A stretch of DNA of 64,000 nt from contig NZ_FQXT01000005.1 in the NCBI RefSeq assembly GCF_900130045.1, positions 248,001 to 312,000 on the forward strand. Reading direction: 5' to 3'. A model generated the notes under the pieces. That model searched no databases. It was not told where the DNA came from and saw only the letters and a list, made by a program, of their open reading frames with translations. This DNA is from Leeuwenhoekiella palythoae. GTDB lineage: Bacteria; Bacteroidota; Bacteroidia; Flavobacteriales; Flavobacteriaceae. Below are positions 34,323-44,394 of the stretch, piece after piece. The translations under genes were made by a program, and so were the position numbers. Each line of letters begins with the position of its first letter. The stretch's first letter is position 1.

Positions 34323-35213
34323 TTAATAATTCCACATATCGATTTCAAAGTTTCTTATTTGCTCTTTGATACGTTGCGATTCTAACAATTGCATCATCGC
34401 ATTATCTGCAATATACTCTTTAACCTGTCGATCTCCTTGAATATTATCTACTTGATAGATAACCCCATTAAACCGTCGTGAGTTCAAGATGTGATCAAAA
34501 GAAATAGGCTGTGCAGAGTTTTGCGGATTAAACACCTTAGCTTCATGTAAAACTTCACGAGCAGTAGGATACCAAACCCAAAATAATGGTACCATTACAG
34601 GATCTTCATCATCAATAAAGTTTACATCAGGAGCCACAGGAGCCAACCCAATCAAACGATACTTTAACTCTCCTTGACGCTTATCAAAATACCAATACCC
34701 ACGAATCCAGTACTGCTCAATATCAGCTGCTGAAATATCTCTGCGATCAATGTATTGCTCATCAACTTCATAACCGGCGTTGATTTGTTCGATCCCTAGA
34801 TCTGTAGTATCTACACGAGACATTGCTGCTGCAATATCATTCAATTCAATTTTTTGATTAAAGTATGAATCTGCATAGATGTCAAGCTTTCCTTCCTTTA
34901 CATTTTTTACAAGAACATCATATAATGATCTTCTATCAGAACCAATATTATTGGTATCTACCGGATAATATAACGGGAAGTTTACACGCTCATCAAGATC
35001 AACGATTTCCCAAGTATTCTTACCCCATAAAACATCACGGCTATCAACATAACCATAAGGCAAAGGTTTATCATTATCTAGCTGAATCTGGCTTTCTGTT
35101 TTCTCAAACATTTCACCAGGCATTTTAGCATTGAGAATATTAGTCTGTGCCGAAGCAGCACCTCCTAAAATCATTAAACATAATATGCTAAAAGCTTGCA
35201 TCTGGCTTTTCAT
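34323..35213 (-). CDS. gldN: Gliding motility / type IX secretion protein GldN
   Basis: This 296-residue exported protein has a signal peptide (about 1-22, ending ASAQ). The mature domain has the GldN/PorN pattern, with VDSRDVLWGKNTWEIVDLDERVN in pieces near residue 55-80 and an FWVWYPTAREVL segment near 210. GldN forms the periplasmic ring of the T9SS with the lipoprotein GldK. It is the last gene of the gld operon and is followed by a terminator. Length is normal for the family. Confidence 0.93.
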   Translation of the reverse strand: MKSQMQAFSILCLMILGGAASAQTNILNAKMPGEMFEKTESQIQLDNDKPLPYGYVDSRDVLWGKNTWEIVDLDERVNFPLYYPVDTNNIGSDRRSLYDVLVKNVKEGKLDIYADSYFNQKIELNDIAAAMSRVDTTDLGIEQINAGYEVDEQYIDRRDISAADIEQYWIRGYWYFDKRQGELKYRLIGLAPVAPDVNFIDDEDPVMVPLFWVWYPTAREVLHEAKVFNPQNSAQPISFDHILNSRRFNGVIYQVDNIQGDRQVKEYIADNAMMQLLESQRIKEQIRNFEIDMWNY

Positions 35214-35225
35214 ACAATCTCTTTT

Positions 35226-36758
35226 TTAATTAGTAAGCTCAATCAGTACAGGTGAAACTTTCTTAAGTCTGTAACTGCTGTTTCCTGCAATTTGAGCATC
35301 AATATCAAATATCTGAACGGTAGATCCTCGTTGCGCTCTACGTAAAACATCTTTTGCACGCGAATCTAGTTTGTTACCGCTCACTTGCACGGTAGGCTGT
35401 CCCGGAACGTTAAACTTGAAACCGGTTACTCTAAGATTCAATTCAAAATCAAAGTCAGGTAATTTTGCACTTACCTCAGATATCTCTAACGAATTACGTT
35501 GCATTTTTAGTATCCCATCTTCACCGCGCACGGCACCAATAGGACTTGGAATATCTTTAATACGGAATTGTTTGGAGTCACTTACTTTAGTCCCGTCAGC
35601 CAATGTCCCAGAAACGCTAATGGTTACTTCACGACCTTGTCCAGGATTCATCACATAGCTACTACCAGAACCTTTTGAAAGTCCGGGAGCGCTAGCACTA
35701 ACATTATTATCTGCAACACCTGCAAAACTAATAGTCATTGGGTTTGCAACTCCGCGATATACTACATTCATTTTATCAGCAGAAATCGTAGCTGAATTAG
35801 GCTTGTTAATTACCGCATATTCACTGTTAATCGGAATTGATTTTGGCTCACCTTCTTCGGTGTAAACAAGCTCACCGGTAATTTTACGTGTTCCAACGTT
35901 TCCTGCAGGAAAATCTAAAACGACTTGACCTGCTTGTAAATTATCTACCTCATTGCCGTTAATAACCACTTTATCAAAATTTAAAGAGTTATCAAAACGT
36001 CCTAAAACAACTTTTCCTTTAAAATTCTCACCAGAGAAAAAAGCCGTTTTTTCTGGAATTACGATAGCCTGATAATTACTTAAAGAAACGTCTTTACTAA
36101 GCTGTCCTTGTAAAAGCGAAGAATATACTTCAGATTCCGCGGTACGTACATCATTTTGCATCTGAGTAAAACGCGTGATTGATGCCGCTAATGGATATCC
36201 CAGAAAGTTATAGCGCAACCAATCAATCTTTTTGCCGTCTTTGTTAATTTGCGGCTCCACTGCAAATGTGCGTTCGATAATAGCATTCACTTCGCTAAAC
36301 TCCGGACCTAAAGCATTTTTCATTTCTGACTTATAGTTCTCGATTTTAGCTAAGAACGCATCACCTTGTTTAGTATAACGATCTCCGGTAAACCATAATT
36401 CATCAAGAACAGCGGTTTTATCTAAGTTCGCGTAACTACTGGTGTCGATACCGTCTGTAAGCGTGTCTTTTATGCTTCCTAAGTAGTTAAAGAATTCATC
36501 TGATATTTCTTTAACCTCTTTCGCTTTTCCTAGCAACGGCTGATACTTAGCCGGTTGCTCGGTAGCCTTTTCTTCTAAACCAGCCATTGCCAGCTGATTG
36601 TCTTGTTCTAAACGCGCGTTTGAACTAGTGAATTTCACGTCAAATATTTTAAACGCGTTTAAGATCTCTTTATCTACGTTCATCGCAATCATCGCGATAA
36701 AAACGAGATACATAAGATTGATCATTTTCTGTCTTGGCGACTGTCCTCCTCCTGCCAT
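35226..36758 (-). CDS. gldM: Gliding motility / type IX secretion motor protein GldM
   Basis: This 510-residue protein has one N-terminal membrane segment (about 11-33, with QKMINLMYLVFIAMIAMNVD) followed by a long periplasmic stretch of stacked domains. GldM and GldL form the proton-driven rotary motor that powers type IX secretion and gliding. It lies 12 bases before gldN. Confidence 0.95.
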   Translation of the reverse strand: MAGGGQSPRQKMINLMYLVFIAMIAMNVDKEILNAFKIFDVKFTSSNARLEQDNQLAMAGLEEKATEQPAKYQPLLGKAKEVKEISDEFFNYLGSIKDTLTDGIDTSSYANLDKTAVLDELWFTGDRYTKQGDAFLAKIENYKSEMKNALGPEFSEVNAIIERTFAVEPQINKDGKKIDWLRYNFLGYPLAASITRFTQMQNDVRTAESEVYSSLLQGQLSKDVSLSNYQAIVIPEKTAFFSGENFKGKVVLGRFDNSLNFDKVVINGNEVDNLQAGQVVLDFPAGNVGTRKITGELVYTEEGEPKSIPINSEYAVINKPNSATISADKMNVVYRGVANPMTISFAGVADNNVSASAPGLSKGSGSSYVMNPGQGREVTISVSGTLADGTKVSDSKQFRIKDIPSPIGAVRGEDGILKMQRNSLEISEVSAKLPDFDFELNLRVTGFKFNVPGQPTVQVSGNKLDSRAKDVLRRAQRGSTVQIFDIDAQIAGNSSYRLKKVSPVLIELTN

Positions 36759-36805
36759 AGTGTGGTTTTTCTACTGAATTATTAAATTAGTATCAAGAAT
36801 TCAGC

Positions 36806-37444
36806 TTAGCGCTTATTCATTGCAGAAAGCATTCCACCATAAACGCCATTAAGAGAAGAAAGGTTAGTCGCTAGACTTTCCATTTGTTCTTTAAGTCTTC
36901 CGGCGTTATTAGCAACCTCATTATTAATTTCAGCCTGACGACCTGCAGCTTCAACCTGTACTTTATACAAGCTGTTTAAAGATTCTAATTGTGCAGCAGC
37001 AAGTGACATTTCTTGGCTGTATTTTTTTGTAGAGTTCATCGCTTCAGCAGTAGGAGCCATTCCTTTGGCTGCTCCTTCAAAGCTTCTAATACTTGTGCTT
37101 AAGCTGGTCATCAATTCAGAATCAATGCGTGCATCTTTAAGCATCGCATCTAGTTTTTCTGAAAGTAAACCTTTAGCTTCTGTTGGCTCTTCAACAAGTT
37201 TAGCTTTTTTAACCGCTGGAGCGTCTCCGGCAAGTTCAGGGTAAACTAACGACCAGTCTAATTCTTGGGTTGGTCTTTCAAAAGCTGAATAGCCAAATAC
37301 CAAAGCTTCAACAACCATCCCTAGTGTTAAGATCTCAGATCCTCCGGGCCAGTGCTGAATTTTAAAAAGTGCTCCTACAATTACTACTGCCGCTCCAAGA
37401 CCGTAAATCATATTAGTCACTGAAAGTTTTCCTTTTTTTGCCAT
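36806..37444 (-). CDS. gldL: Gliding motility / type IX secretion motor protein GldL
   Basis: This 212-residue inner-membrane protein has two membrane segments (about 10-30 and 36-52) with an acidic Glu in the second (MVVEALVFGYSAFE), the residue proposed for proton flow, and a helical cytoplasmic tail (about 95-212). It pairs with GldM. The gap to gldM is 47 bases. Confidence 0.93.
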   Translation of the reverse strand: MAKKGKLSVTNMIYGLGAAVVIVGALFKIQHWPGGSEILTLGMVVEALVFGYSAFERPTQELDWSLVYPELAGDAPAVKKAKLVEEPTEAKGLLSEKLDAMLKDARIDSELMTSLSTSIRSFEGAAKGMAPTAEAMNSTKKYSQEMSLAAAQLESLNSLYKVQVEAAGRQAEINNEVANNAGRLKEQMESLATNLSSLNGVYGGMLSAMNKR

Positions 37445-37508
37445 TTTAATAGATTTTTTGTTTTTGTGAAATTAGGTTAAGATATATTTTGGGGAAATAT
37501 ATTAGAGG

Positions 37509-38882
37509 TTAGCGTCGAGACGGGCCTTTTCTCATATTGACTTCTTGATCTACTCCAAGATAGTCTTGAACGGTTCTAAACCCGATGTAACTACGTGCAG
37601 AATCTGCATATTCATAGTCACGTGTGCTCACTTGAATTAAGTAAGCAACATCTTTCCAAGAGCCGCCGCGCACCACTTTGCGCTCATTTTTAGTATCGTT
37701 TACATTAGGGTTCATTGTAGAAATGTATTCGTATGCGTTAGGATCGTATGATGATCCTACCCACTCCGAAACATTTCCTGCCATATTATACAAATCGTAA
37801 TCATTAGGCTCATAAGAATCTGCCTCTACCGTGTACAATGCTTGGTCAGCTGCATAATCACCACGCAAAGGCTTAAAGTTTGCCATAAAACAGCCACGAT
37901 CGTTCTTAGTGTAAGGACCACCCCAAGGGTAAGTTGCTCCTTCTAAACCACCGCGCGCAGCATATTCCCATTCTGCTTCACTAGGAAGTCTAAAACGGTT
38001 TACAAGCTCTTGACCACGTTGTTTCTTATACGAATTCTTATTATCAGTACGCCATTGGCAGAATGCTTTTGCTTGCTGCCAGCTAACTCCAACTACAGGA
38101 TAGTCATCATAAGCACTATGCCAGAAGTAATCATTATGCATAGGCTCATTATAAGAGTAAGCAAAATCCTTGATCCAAACTGTAGTATCAGGATAAATTT
38201 TGGTTTCTTCCGTAATGATAAAATCTTTTCGAGAACCTTTCTTTTGGCGGGCCGCAGCCTCCATATCTAGATACTTGTATTTAAAAACAAGCTTTTCTAC
38301 GTCAACCGTACGCTGCCCGTTATATGCTTCTTCTAATGGAATATACATCGTGTCCATCACAGAAACGTAATACTCATCAGGATAATTCATAGGATCTTCG
38401 ATTAGATCAATATCCCAGTTTAATTTACGATCACTATAGTCATCGCTTAAGCTATAGTAGTTATCATACATATATTGCTCGTAAGGCGTCATATTATTAG
38501 GATCATAGTCCTGAAACGCATACTCACCTATGCCACCAGTCCCAGGGGTTTCTCCCATAAGATCAGCTTCGATCGCTAAACGTGCACGAATAACAGAGTC
38601 TCGCACCCAGCTTACAAATTGACGGTATTCTGAATTGGTAATTTCGGTTTCGTCCATGTAGAATGAACGAACAGTAACAGTTTTAGTTGGGGCATTCTTG
38701 ATGGCTGCGATATCATCATCACTTTTACCCATGATAAAAGCCCCACCAGAGACTAACGTCATTCCGTAGGGTTTTTCAGGATTCCATTTTTTGCCTTTTA
38801 CTCCCACAAGTTCGCCACGGTCATTGCGACCACAACTCACTAATAAGCTTACCATCGCAATAAATGCAATAAACTTCTTCAT
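37509..38882 (-). CDS. gldK: Gliding motility lipoprotein GldK
   Basis: This 457-residue lipoprotein has a signal peptide with lipobox LVSC (Cys17) and a formylglycine-generating-enzyme-like fold (about 35-440), including MVSGGAFIMG-like start MTLVSGGAFIMG, FRLPSEAEWEYAARGG and NMAGNVSEWVGSSYD. GldK builds the periplasmic T9SS ring with GldN and is attached to the outer membrane. It heads gldKLMN with its own promoter candidate. Confidence 0.94.
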   Translation of the reverse strand: MKKFIAFIAMVSLLVSCGRNDRGELVGVKGKKWNPEKPYGMTLVSGGAFIMGKSDDDIAAIKNAPTKTVTVRSFYMDETEITNSEYRQFVSWVRDSVIRARLAIEADLMGETPGTGGIGEYAFQDYDPNNMTPYEQYMYDNYYSLSDDYSDRKLNWDIDLIEDPMNYPDEYYVSVMDTMYIPLEEAYNGQRTVDVEKLVFKYKYLDMEAAARQKKGSRKDFIITEETKIYPDTTVWIKDFAYSYNEPMHNDYFWHSAYDDYPVVGVSWQQAKAFCQWRTDNKNSYKKQRGQELVNRFRLPSEAEWEYAARGGLEGATYPWGGPYTKNDRGCFMANFKPLRGDYAADQALYTVEADSYEPNDYDLYNMAGNVSEWVGSSYDPNAYEYISTMNPNVNDTKNERKVVRGGSWKDVAYLIQVSTRDYEYADSARSYIGFRTVQDYLGVDQEVNMRKGPSRR

Positions 38883-38915
38883 AAGTAAATTAGGTTAAAT
38901 CTAGATTTGAGACAG

Positions 38916-38946
38916 TAAACCTATCTATAAAAATGCTAAAAAGCAA
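38916..38946 (-). promoter_or_regulatory. Promoter candidate for gldKLMN
   Basis: On the reverse strand TTG (38946-38944) is followed after 20 bases by TAGGTTTA (38923-38916), one base off the TAnnTTTG consensus, about 33 bases before the gldK ATG. Confidence 0.4.
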
Positions 38947-38989
38947 TTTTTTGATAAAAATAACATTCAAACCCAGAAATTTTTGTTAA

Positions 38990-40156
38990 TTAAATTTCGT
39001 TCTTGCGTTTTGCCTTATACCATCGCTCGGGAATCTCCTGATTACAGGCGTTCTCATAATCTTCTTGCGTGCAAGGTAATAACGTATGTCGCTTTAATTT
39101 ATTATTAACACCTTCTAAGAAAGGTATTTCTATCCACCATCGTTCTGACTTGGTACTTTTATAAAAGCTCAACAGCTCATCATCTACCGGAACATTGTAA
39201 TGCAGAAAATCTGTATCCCTATCAGTTAGGGATTCAGTCATTCTGTAATTTACACCTTCAATAAAATACCAAATTAATTGTGCAACCAATGCCGAAGCGG
39301 TCTCTGTGTTTCCAGCTAACAGATATTCAAAAATCCCAAAAACACTTACACGATCGCTAAGCCCCGCATACCTAGTAATGGCACAAGCCTCTCTTCCGTT
39401 GAAACCATTAACTTTTTCAGGGTGCATCCCTCCTAAAACTTCTGATTGAACAGAAGAAAGATCAAAACTCACCACATCAGCATCTCGCATCACAGGCTCA
39501 ACACTACTTAAATTAGACACCGTATTCCCCAGCCTAAACGAGTCAAAATACAGTTTTTCCATCAAGTCAATTTCCTCCTGACTATTATAGTAGGTTTGAT
39601 ACCCCAAGTTGGAATAATTGAACAAATTATAAGGCTGATCGATGATTATTTTACCCACAAAAGATTTGTGCGTCATAGGCAGACTGCTGTCACCCAGATC
39701 AAAACAACCGTCAACATTCACCAGGTTAACCATTTGATCCAGATTATCAAAAGCGCGATACAGCGCATACGTCAAATCCTGACTTCCTCCTATAACGACT
39801 GGAATCACGTTATTTTTTACCAGCTGCGCAACCATATCCTGAAGCGCATAAAATGTATCTGAAATTTGATCGCCAGCTTCTAAATCTCCCAGATCACCAA
39901 TTACCGTATGCCAATTCCCCGGAAACAATCGATACAACGCTTTGCGTATAGGCGCAAAATCAATCAAGGTTTCCTGAGTGTCTGCTGCGCCCCGATTTTC
40001 ACGAACGCCTATTATGGCGATCTGAAGTTCGCTAAGATTGGGCAACCCATCTTGGCGTGTATGCAGGCGAATCTGATTAAATAAACTTTGCTCATGTAAT
40101 AATGCGGAATGCGCTATTACAGCATCTGAAATAGGCAGAAGGTTCTCAAAAGCCAT
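38990..40156 (-). CDS. Arginase/formimidoylglutamase-fold protein with degraded metal site
   Basis: This 388-residue protein has the ureohydrolase (arginase, agmatinase, formimidoylglutamase) fold. The three metal motifs are recognisable but altered: GGSQD replaces GG-x-H-S, VDGCFDLG replaces D-A-H-x-D, and SFDLSSVQ replaces S-x-D-x-D. So the two His ligands and one Asp are missing. Proteins of this kind sit beside gldK and topA in Flavobacteriia and are often labelled formimidoylglutamase. An enzyme with the usual two-manganese centre is unlikely. The gene starts 3 bases after the topA stop and is probably co-transcribed with it. Confidence 0.75.
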   Translation of the reverse strand: MAFENLLPISDAVIAHSALLHEQSLFNQIRLHTRQDGLPNLSELQIAIIGVRENRGAADTQETLIDFAPIRKALYRLFPGNWHTVIGDLGDLEAGDQISDTFYALQDMVAQLVKNNVIPVVIGGSQDLTYALYRAFDNLDQMVNLVNVDGCFDLGDSSLPMTHKSFVGKIIIDQPYNLFNYSNLGYQTYYNSQEEIDLMEKLYFDSFRLGNTVSNLSSVEPVMRDADVVSFDLSSVQSEVLGGMHPEKVNGFNGREACAITRYAGLSDRVSVFGIFEYLLAGNTETASALVAQLIWYFIEGVNYRMTESLTDRDTDFLHYNVPVDDELLSFYKSTKSERWWIEIPFLEGVNNKLKRHTLLPCTQEDYENACNQEIPERWYKAKRKNEI

Positions 40157-40159
40157 GGA

Positions 40160-42670
40160 CTACTTCTTTTTTGCAGTTGATTTCTTTCGGGTAGTTTTTT
40201 TCTTAGTCGCTTTTTTCTTTGGCTTAGGACCTTGCTTTTCTAGAATATCTTTCACCTCTTCAAGCGTCAGCTTTTGAGCATCTACCGTTTTTGGAAGCTC
40301 GATCTTCACCTTACCTTTAATGATATTCGATCGTCCCCATCTGGCTTTTTCAACGCGTATGCCTTCATCTTTGAAGTCGTGAATGATCTTATCTTTTTCC
40401 TTTTGCTTTTTATCTTCAATTAGCTGAACGATATCTTCATCAGATAGATTATCAAAGTCGTACTTCTTATTTACATTGATAAACATTCCATCCCATTTGA
40501 TGTACGGACCAAAGCGTCCAACACCCTTTTGCACCGGCTTATCTTCATAATGATAAATAGGCGCATCAGCTTTTTGCTTCTCCTTAATATAAACAACAGC
40601 CTCATCGTACTCAACCTCTAAAGGATCTTTTCCTTTTGGAAGCGACACATAGGTTTTACCAAATTTCACATACGGACCAAAACGCCCGTTATTTACCTCA
40701 ACCGTCTCTCCTTCAAACTCACCCAATTCACGTGGAAGCTTAAACAGATCCATAGCTTCTTCAAACGTGATGCTTTCTAATTGCTGATCAGGAAGGAGAC
40801 CTGCAAACCTTGGCTTCTCTTCATCTTCTACCGAACCTATTTGCACCATCGCCCCGTACTTACCTAAACGTACACTTACCGGCTTTCCGGTTTTAGGATC
40901 TTCTCCTAAAACACGCTCACCAACTTCACGCTCTGCATTTTCGGCAACATTCATTACCTGCGGATGAAAATCTTTGTAGAAGTCTTTCATCATTTTAGTC
41001 CACTCCTCATTTCCTTCTGCGATCTCATCAAAGTTTTCTTCAACTTTTGCAGTAAAATTGTAGTCTAAAATATTCTCAAAGTGATTTACTAAAAAGTCGT
41101 TCACCACCATCCCAACATCTGTTGGCACCAGTTTTCCTTTATCAGAACCTACCTTTTCTGTAAGCTTCTTAGCGCTCACTTTCCCTTTCTTTAGCGTAAG
41201 TAGGTCGTATTCTCTTTCGGTACCGTCTACGTTACCTTTCTCGATATATTTTCTGTTCTGAATCGTAGTAATGGTAGGCGCATAAGTTGAAGGTCGCCCG
41301 ATACCTAATTCTTCTAATTTTTTAACCAAAGATGCTTCGGTATAACGGTAAGGCGCTCGGGTAAAACGCTCTGTTGCCGTAATCCAAAGATTGTTTAGCG
41401 CTTCGCCTTCTGTCAACGGAGGCAGGATTCCGCTTTCTTCTTGATCTTCATCGTCGGTTCCTTCAAGGTACACTTTTAAGAATCCGTCAAATTTGATCAC
41501 CTCACCATTTGCAGTAAAATTAAAAGGGTGATTAGACGATGCGATCTGAACATTAGTGCGCTCCAATTTAGCTTCACTCATTTGCGAAGCGATTGCACGT
41601 TTCCAGATCAACTCATATAAACGCGCTTGATCGCGCTCTAGATTTACAGTATGTCTGCTAAAATCTGTAGGTCGTATCGCTTCGTGAGCTTCTTGAGCCC
41701 CTTTACTCTTTCCTTTATAATTACGTTCTTTATGATACTTCTCGCCGTAAGCAGAAACGATCTCATTTGCTGCTCCTTGTTTTGCATCTTGAGAAAGATT
41801 CACACTATCAGTTCTCATATATGTAATAAGACCAGCCTCATAAAGACGCTGAGCCATATTCATTGTTTTACTCACCGAGAAGTAAAGCTTTCTTGATGCT
41901 TCCTGCTGAAGTGTTGACGTCGTGAATGGTGGCGCCGGATTCTTTTTAGCAGGCTTTGTGGTTAAAGCTTCAACCGTAAATGTGGCGTCAGCATTCGCTT
42001 TTAAGAATTCTTCAGCTTCCTTTTTAGTATCTAAATTCTTCGGAAGTTTTGCTTTTAAGGTTTTTCCATCTGCATTGGCAAATTCAGCGTCTACTCTAAA
42101 ATAGTCTTCGGTATTAAAAGCTTGAATTTCGCGCTCCCGCTCTACGATAAGCCGCACAGAAACAGATTGCACCCTTCCGGCGCTGAGTCCGCCTTTTACT
42201 TTTCTCCACAAAACCGGAGAAATCTCATACCCCACAAAACGATCTAAAACACGTCTCGCTTGTTGTGCATTAACCAGATTATAATCTATATCCCGCGGAT
42301 TCTCAATCGCTCGTAAAATAGCCTTCTTGGTAATTTCAGAAAAGACAATACGCTTGGTTTTATCTTTATCAAGTTTTAGCTCTTCGGCAAGATGCCAAGC
42401 GATCGCTTCTCCCTCCCGGTCCTCATCACTCGCTAGCCATACTGTCTCTGCCTTTTTCGCTAAATCTTTCAGCTTTTTAACAACCGCTTTTTTGTCTTTA
42501 TTGACCGTATATTTTGGCGAAAAATCACCATCTACATCTACCCCAAGTTCTTTTGTTGGCAAGTCTGCAATATGCCCAAAACTACTTTCTACTTTGAAAT
42601 CCTTACCTAAAAATTTCTCAATAGTTTTTGCCTTTGCAGGTGACTCAACAATTACCAGATTTTTTGCCAT
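40160..42670 (-). CDS. topA: DNA topoisomerase I
   Basis: This 836-residue type IA topoisomerase relaxes negative supercoils. The N-terminal TOPRIM domain begins NLVIVESPAKAKTIEKFLG (Glu in VESPAKA) and includes the DEDREGEAIAWH acidic motif. The catalytic Tyr lies in GLITYMRTDS near residue 290. C-terminal repeats of the GRFGPYVKFG type replace the zinc ribbons of E. coli, and a Lys-rich tail (about 815-836) ends the protein. Typical for Bacteroidota. A reverse-strand TACTTTTG at 42754-42747 may be its -7 element. Confidence 0.96.
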   Translation of the reverse strand: MAKNLVIVESPAKAKTIEKFLGKDFKVESSFGHIADLPTKELGVDVDGDFSPKYTVNKDKKAVVKKLKDLAKKAETVWLASDEDREGEAIAWHLAEELKLDKDKTKRIVFSEITKKAILRAIENPRDIDYNLVNAQQARRVLDRFVGYEISPVLWRKVKGGLSAGRVQSVSVRLIVEREREIQAFNTEDYFRVDAEFANADGKTLKAKLPKNLDTKKEAEEFLKANADATFTVEALTTKPAKKNPAPPFTTSTLQQEASRKLYFSVSKTMNMAQRLYEAGLITYMRTDSVNLSQDAKQGAANEIVSAYGEKYHKERNYKGKSKGAQEAHEAIRPTDFSRHTVNLERDQARLYELIWKRAIASQMSEAKLERTNVQIASSNHPFNFTANGEVIKFDGFLKVYLEGTDDEDQEESGILPPLTEGEALNNLWITATERFTRAPYRYTEASLVKKLEELGIGRPSTYAPTITTIQNRKYIEKGNVDGTEREYDLLTLKKGKVSAKKLTEKVGSDKGKLVPTDVGMVVNDFLVNHFENILDYNFTAKVEENFDEIAEGNEEWTKMMKDFYKDFHPQVMNVAENAEREVGERVLGEDPKTGKPVSVRLGKYGAMVQIGSVEDEEKPRFAGLLPDQQLESITFEEAMDLFKLPRELGEFEGETVEVNNGRFGPYVKFGKTYVSLPKGKDPLEVEYDEAVVYIKEKQKADAPIYHYEDKPVQKGVGRFGPYIKWDGMFINVNKKYDFDNLSDEDIVQLIEDKKQKEKDKIIHDFKDEGIRVEKARWGRSNIIKGKVKIELPKTVDAQKLTLEEVKDILEKQGPKPKKKATKKKTTRKKSTAKKK

Positions 42671-42878
42671 AATGCTCTTTTCAAAAATTTGTCATTTAAA
42701 ATCCTAAAGACTGCACAAGTCTACATTTTTTCTGACTTTAGATTGGCAAAAGTAGTAGAAAATTTATTATTCGGTATCCTGTCGCTGTTTATAGCAACAA
42801 ATAAAACCTACCAGAAGGCGTCCCAAAAATCCATTGCACCCCTTTAAAATTTCTTTTTCATTTTCGGCTTAATGACAC

Positions 42879-42909
42879 TTTGTCACAACTTTTGTTAATC
42901 GTATCTTTG
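42879..42909 (+). promoter_or_regulatory. Promoter of miaB
   Basis: TTTG (42879-42882), a 19-base spacer and TATCTTTG (42902-42909) give a full match to the Bacteroidota consensus, about 29 bases before the miaB ATG. The rest of the interval 42671-42938 shows no gene. Confidence 0.75.
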
Positions 42910-42938
42910 CCCACTATTTTTAGGTAGCAGTACGTATT

Positions 42939-44384
42939 ATGGAGAAGATTATTAACGAAAGCAAACAAGGTGAAGCACTGGTTCTCGAGCCACAAACCAC
43001 CAATGGTAAAAAGCTTTTTATAGAAAGTTATGGTTGCCAGATGAACTTTAGCGACAGCGAGATCGTGGCTTCTATATTAGCCAAAGAAGGCTACAATACC
43101 ACCCAGCATTTAGAAGACGCCGATCTGGTTTTAGTAAACACCTGCTCTATTAGAGACAAGGCTGAACAAACGGTGCGTAAGCGTCTTGAGAAATACAACG
43201 CCGTTAAAAAAGGAAATCCAACGATGAAAGTTGGTGTTCTGGGCTGTATGGCAGAGCGCTTAAAAAGTAAATTTCTTGAGGAAGAGAAGATCGTTGACCT
43301 TGTAGTAGGCCCTGATGCATATAAAGATTTGCCTAATCTTTTAGGCGAAGTTGAAGAAGGTAGAGACGCTATCAACGTTATTCTCTCTAAAGAAGAAACC
43401 TATGGCGACATCGCACCGGTGCGGTTGCAAAGCAATGGCGTTACCGCTTTTGTGAGCATCACCCGAGGTTGTGATAATATGTGTACCTTTTGTGTGGTGC
43501 CGTTTACCCGTGGTCGCGAACGCAGTAGAGATCCTCAAAGTATCGTTGAAGAAGTAAATGATCTTGCGGCAAGAGGCTTTAAAGAAGTAACACTTCTTGG
43601 GCAAAACGTAGATAGTTATTTATGGTACGGTGGCGGTCTTAAAAAAGATTTTGAAAAAGCCAGCGATATGGCAAAAGCTACCGCTGTAAATTTTGCAGGC
43701 CTACTCAGCCTTGTTGCCGAAGCACAACCTAAAATGCGCATTCGCTTTTCCACTTCTAACCCACAGGATATGACGCTTGATGTGATAAGAACGATGGCAA
43801 AATATCCTAATATATGTAAATACATCCACTTACCTGTACAGAGTGGTAGTGATCGTATTTTAAAAGAAATGAATCGCCTGCATACCCGTCAGGAATATTT
43901 TGAGCTTATAGACAATATCAGAGAAATTATACCAGATTGCGCGATTTCTCAAGATATGATCACCGGTTTCCCTACCGAGACCGAAGAAGACCATCAAGAC
44001 ACCTTGAGTTTGATGGAATATGTAAAATATGATTTCGGGTTTATGTTTGCCTATAGCGAACGCCCGGGAACTTTAGCTGCACGTAAACTGGAAGACGACA
44101 TACCATTAGATGTAAAAAAACGTCGCTTAGCCGAAGTGATCGCGCTTCAACAAGAGCACTCTTTATATAATACACAAAAGCAAGTAGGCAAAACGGTTGA
44201 AGTTCTTATTGAGAAGGCCTCAAAAAAGAGCGATGCAGAATGGGCAGGTCGCAATTCCCAAAATACCGTAGTTGTATTCCCTAAAGAGCACTACAACGTA
44301 GGTGATTTTGTAAATGTTGAAATACTAGATTGCACCAGCACTACGCTTTTGGGAAAAGCCGTTGGATATTCAGATAATAATTAA
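42939..44384 (+). CDS. miaB: tRNA-2-methylthio-N6-dimethylallyladenosine synthase MiaB
   Basis: This 481-residue radical-SAM methylthiotransferase modifies A37 of tRNAs. The N-terminal UPF0004 domain has the three cluster cysteines (SYGCQMN near residue 33, [11 protein letters not shown] near 68, LGCMAE near 103). The radical-SAM motif CDNMCTFC lies near residue 178, and a C-terminal TRAM domain covers about 415-475. All six cysteines are present. It precedes a sigma-54-type regulator by 10 bases. Confidence 0.96.
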   Translation: MEKIINESKQGEALVLEPQTTNGKKLFIESYGCQMNFSDSEIVASILAKEGYNTTQHLEDADLVLVNTCSIRDKAEQTVRKRLEKYNAVKKGNPTMKVGVLGCMAERLKSKFLEEEKIVDLVVGPDAYKDLPNLLGEVEEGRDAINVILSKEETYGDIAPVRLQSNGVTAFVSITRGCDNMCTFCVVPFTRGRERSRDPQSIVEEVNDLAARGFKEVTLLGQNVDSYLWYGGGLKKDFEKASDMAKATAVNFAGLLSLVAEAQPKMRIRFSTSNPQDMTLDVIRTMAKYPNICKYIHLPVQSGSDRILKEMNRLHTRQEYFELIDNIREIIPDCAISQDMITGFPTETEEDHQDTLSLMEYVKYDFGFMFAYSERPGTLAARKLEDDIPLDVKKRRLAEVIALQQEHSLYNTQKQVGKTVEVLIEKASKKSDAEWAGRNSQNTVVVFPKEHYNVGDFVNVEILDCTSTTLLGKAVGYSDNN

Positions 44385-44394
44385 TCGATTATAG

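Noticed and set aside
38990-40156. Annotating the arginase-fold gene as hutG (active formimidoylglutamase)
   Set aside because: Essential metal ligands are replaced and no other hut gene is nearby.
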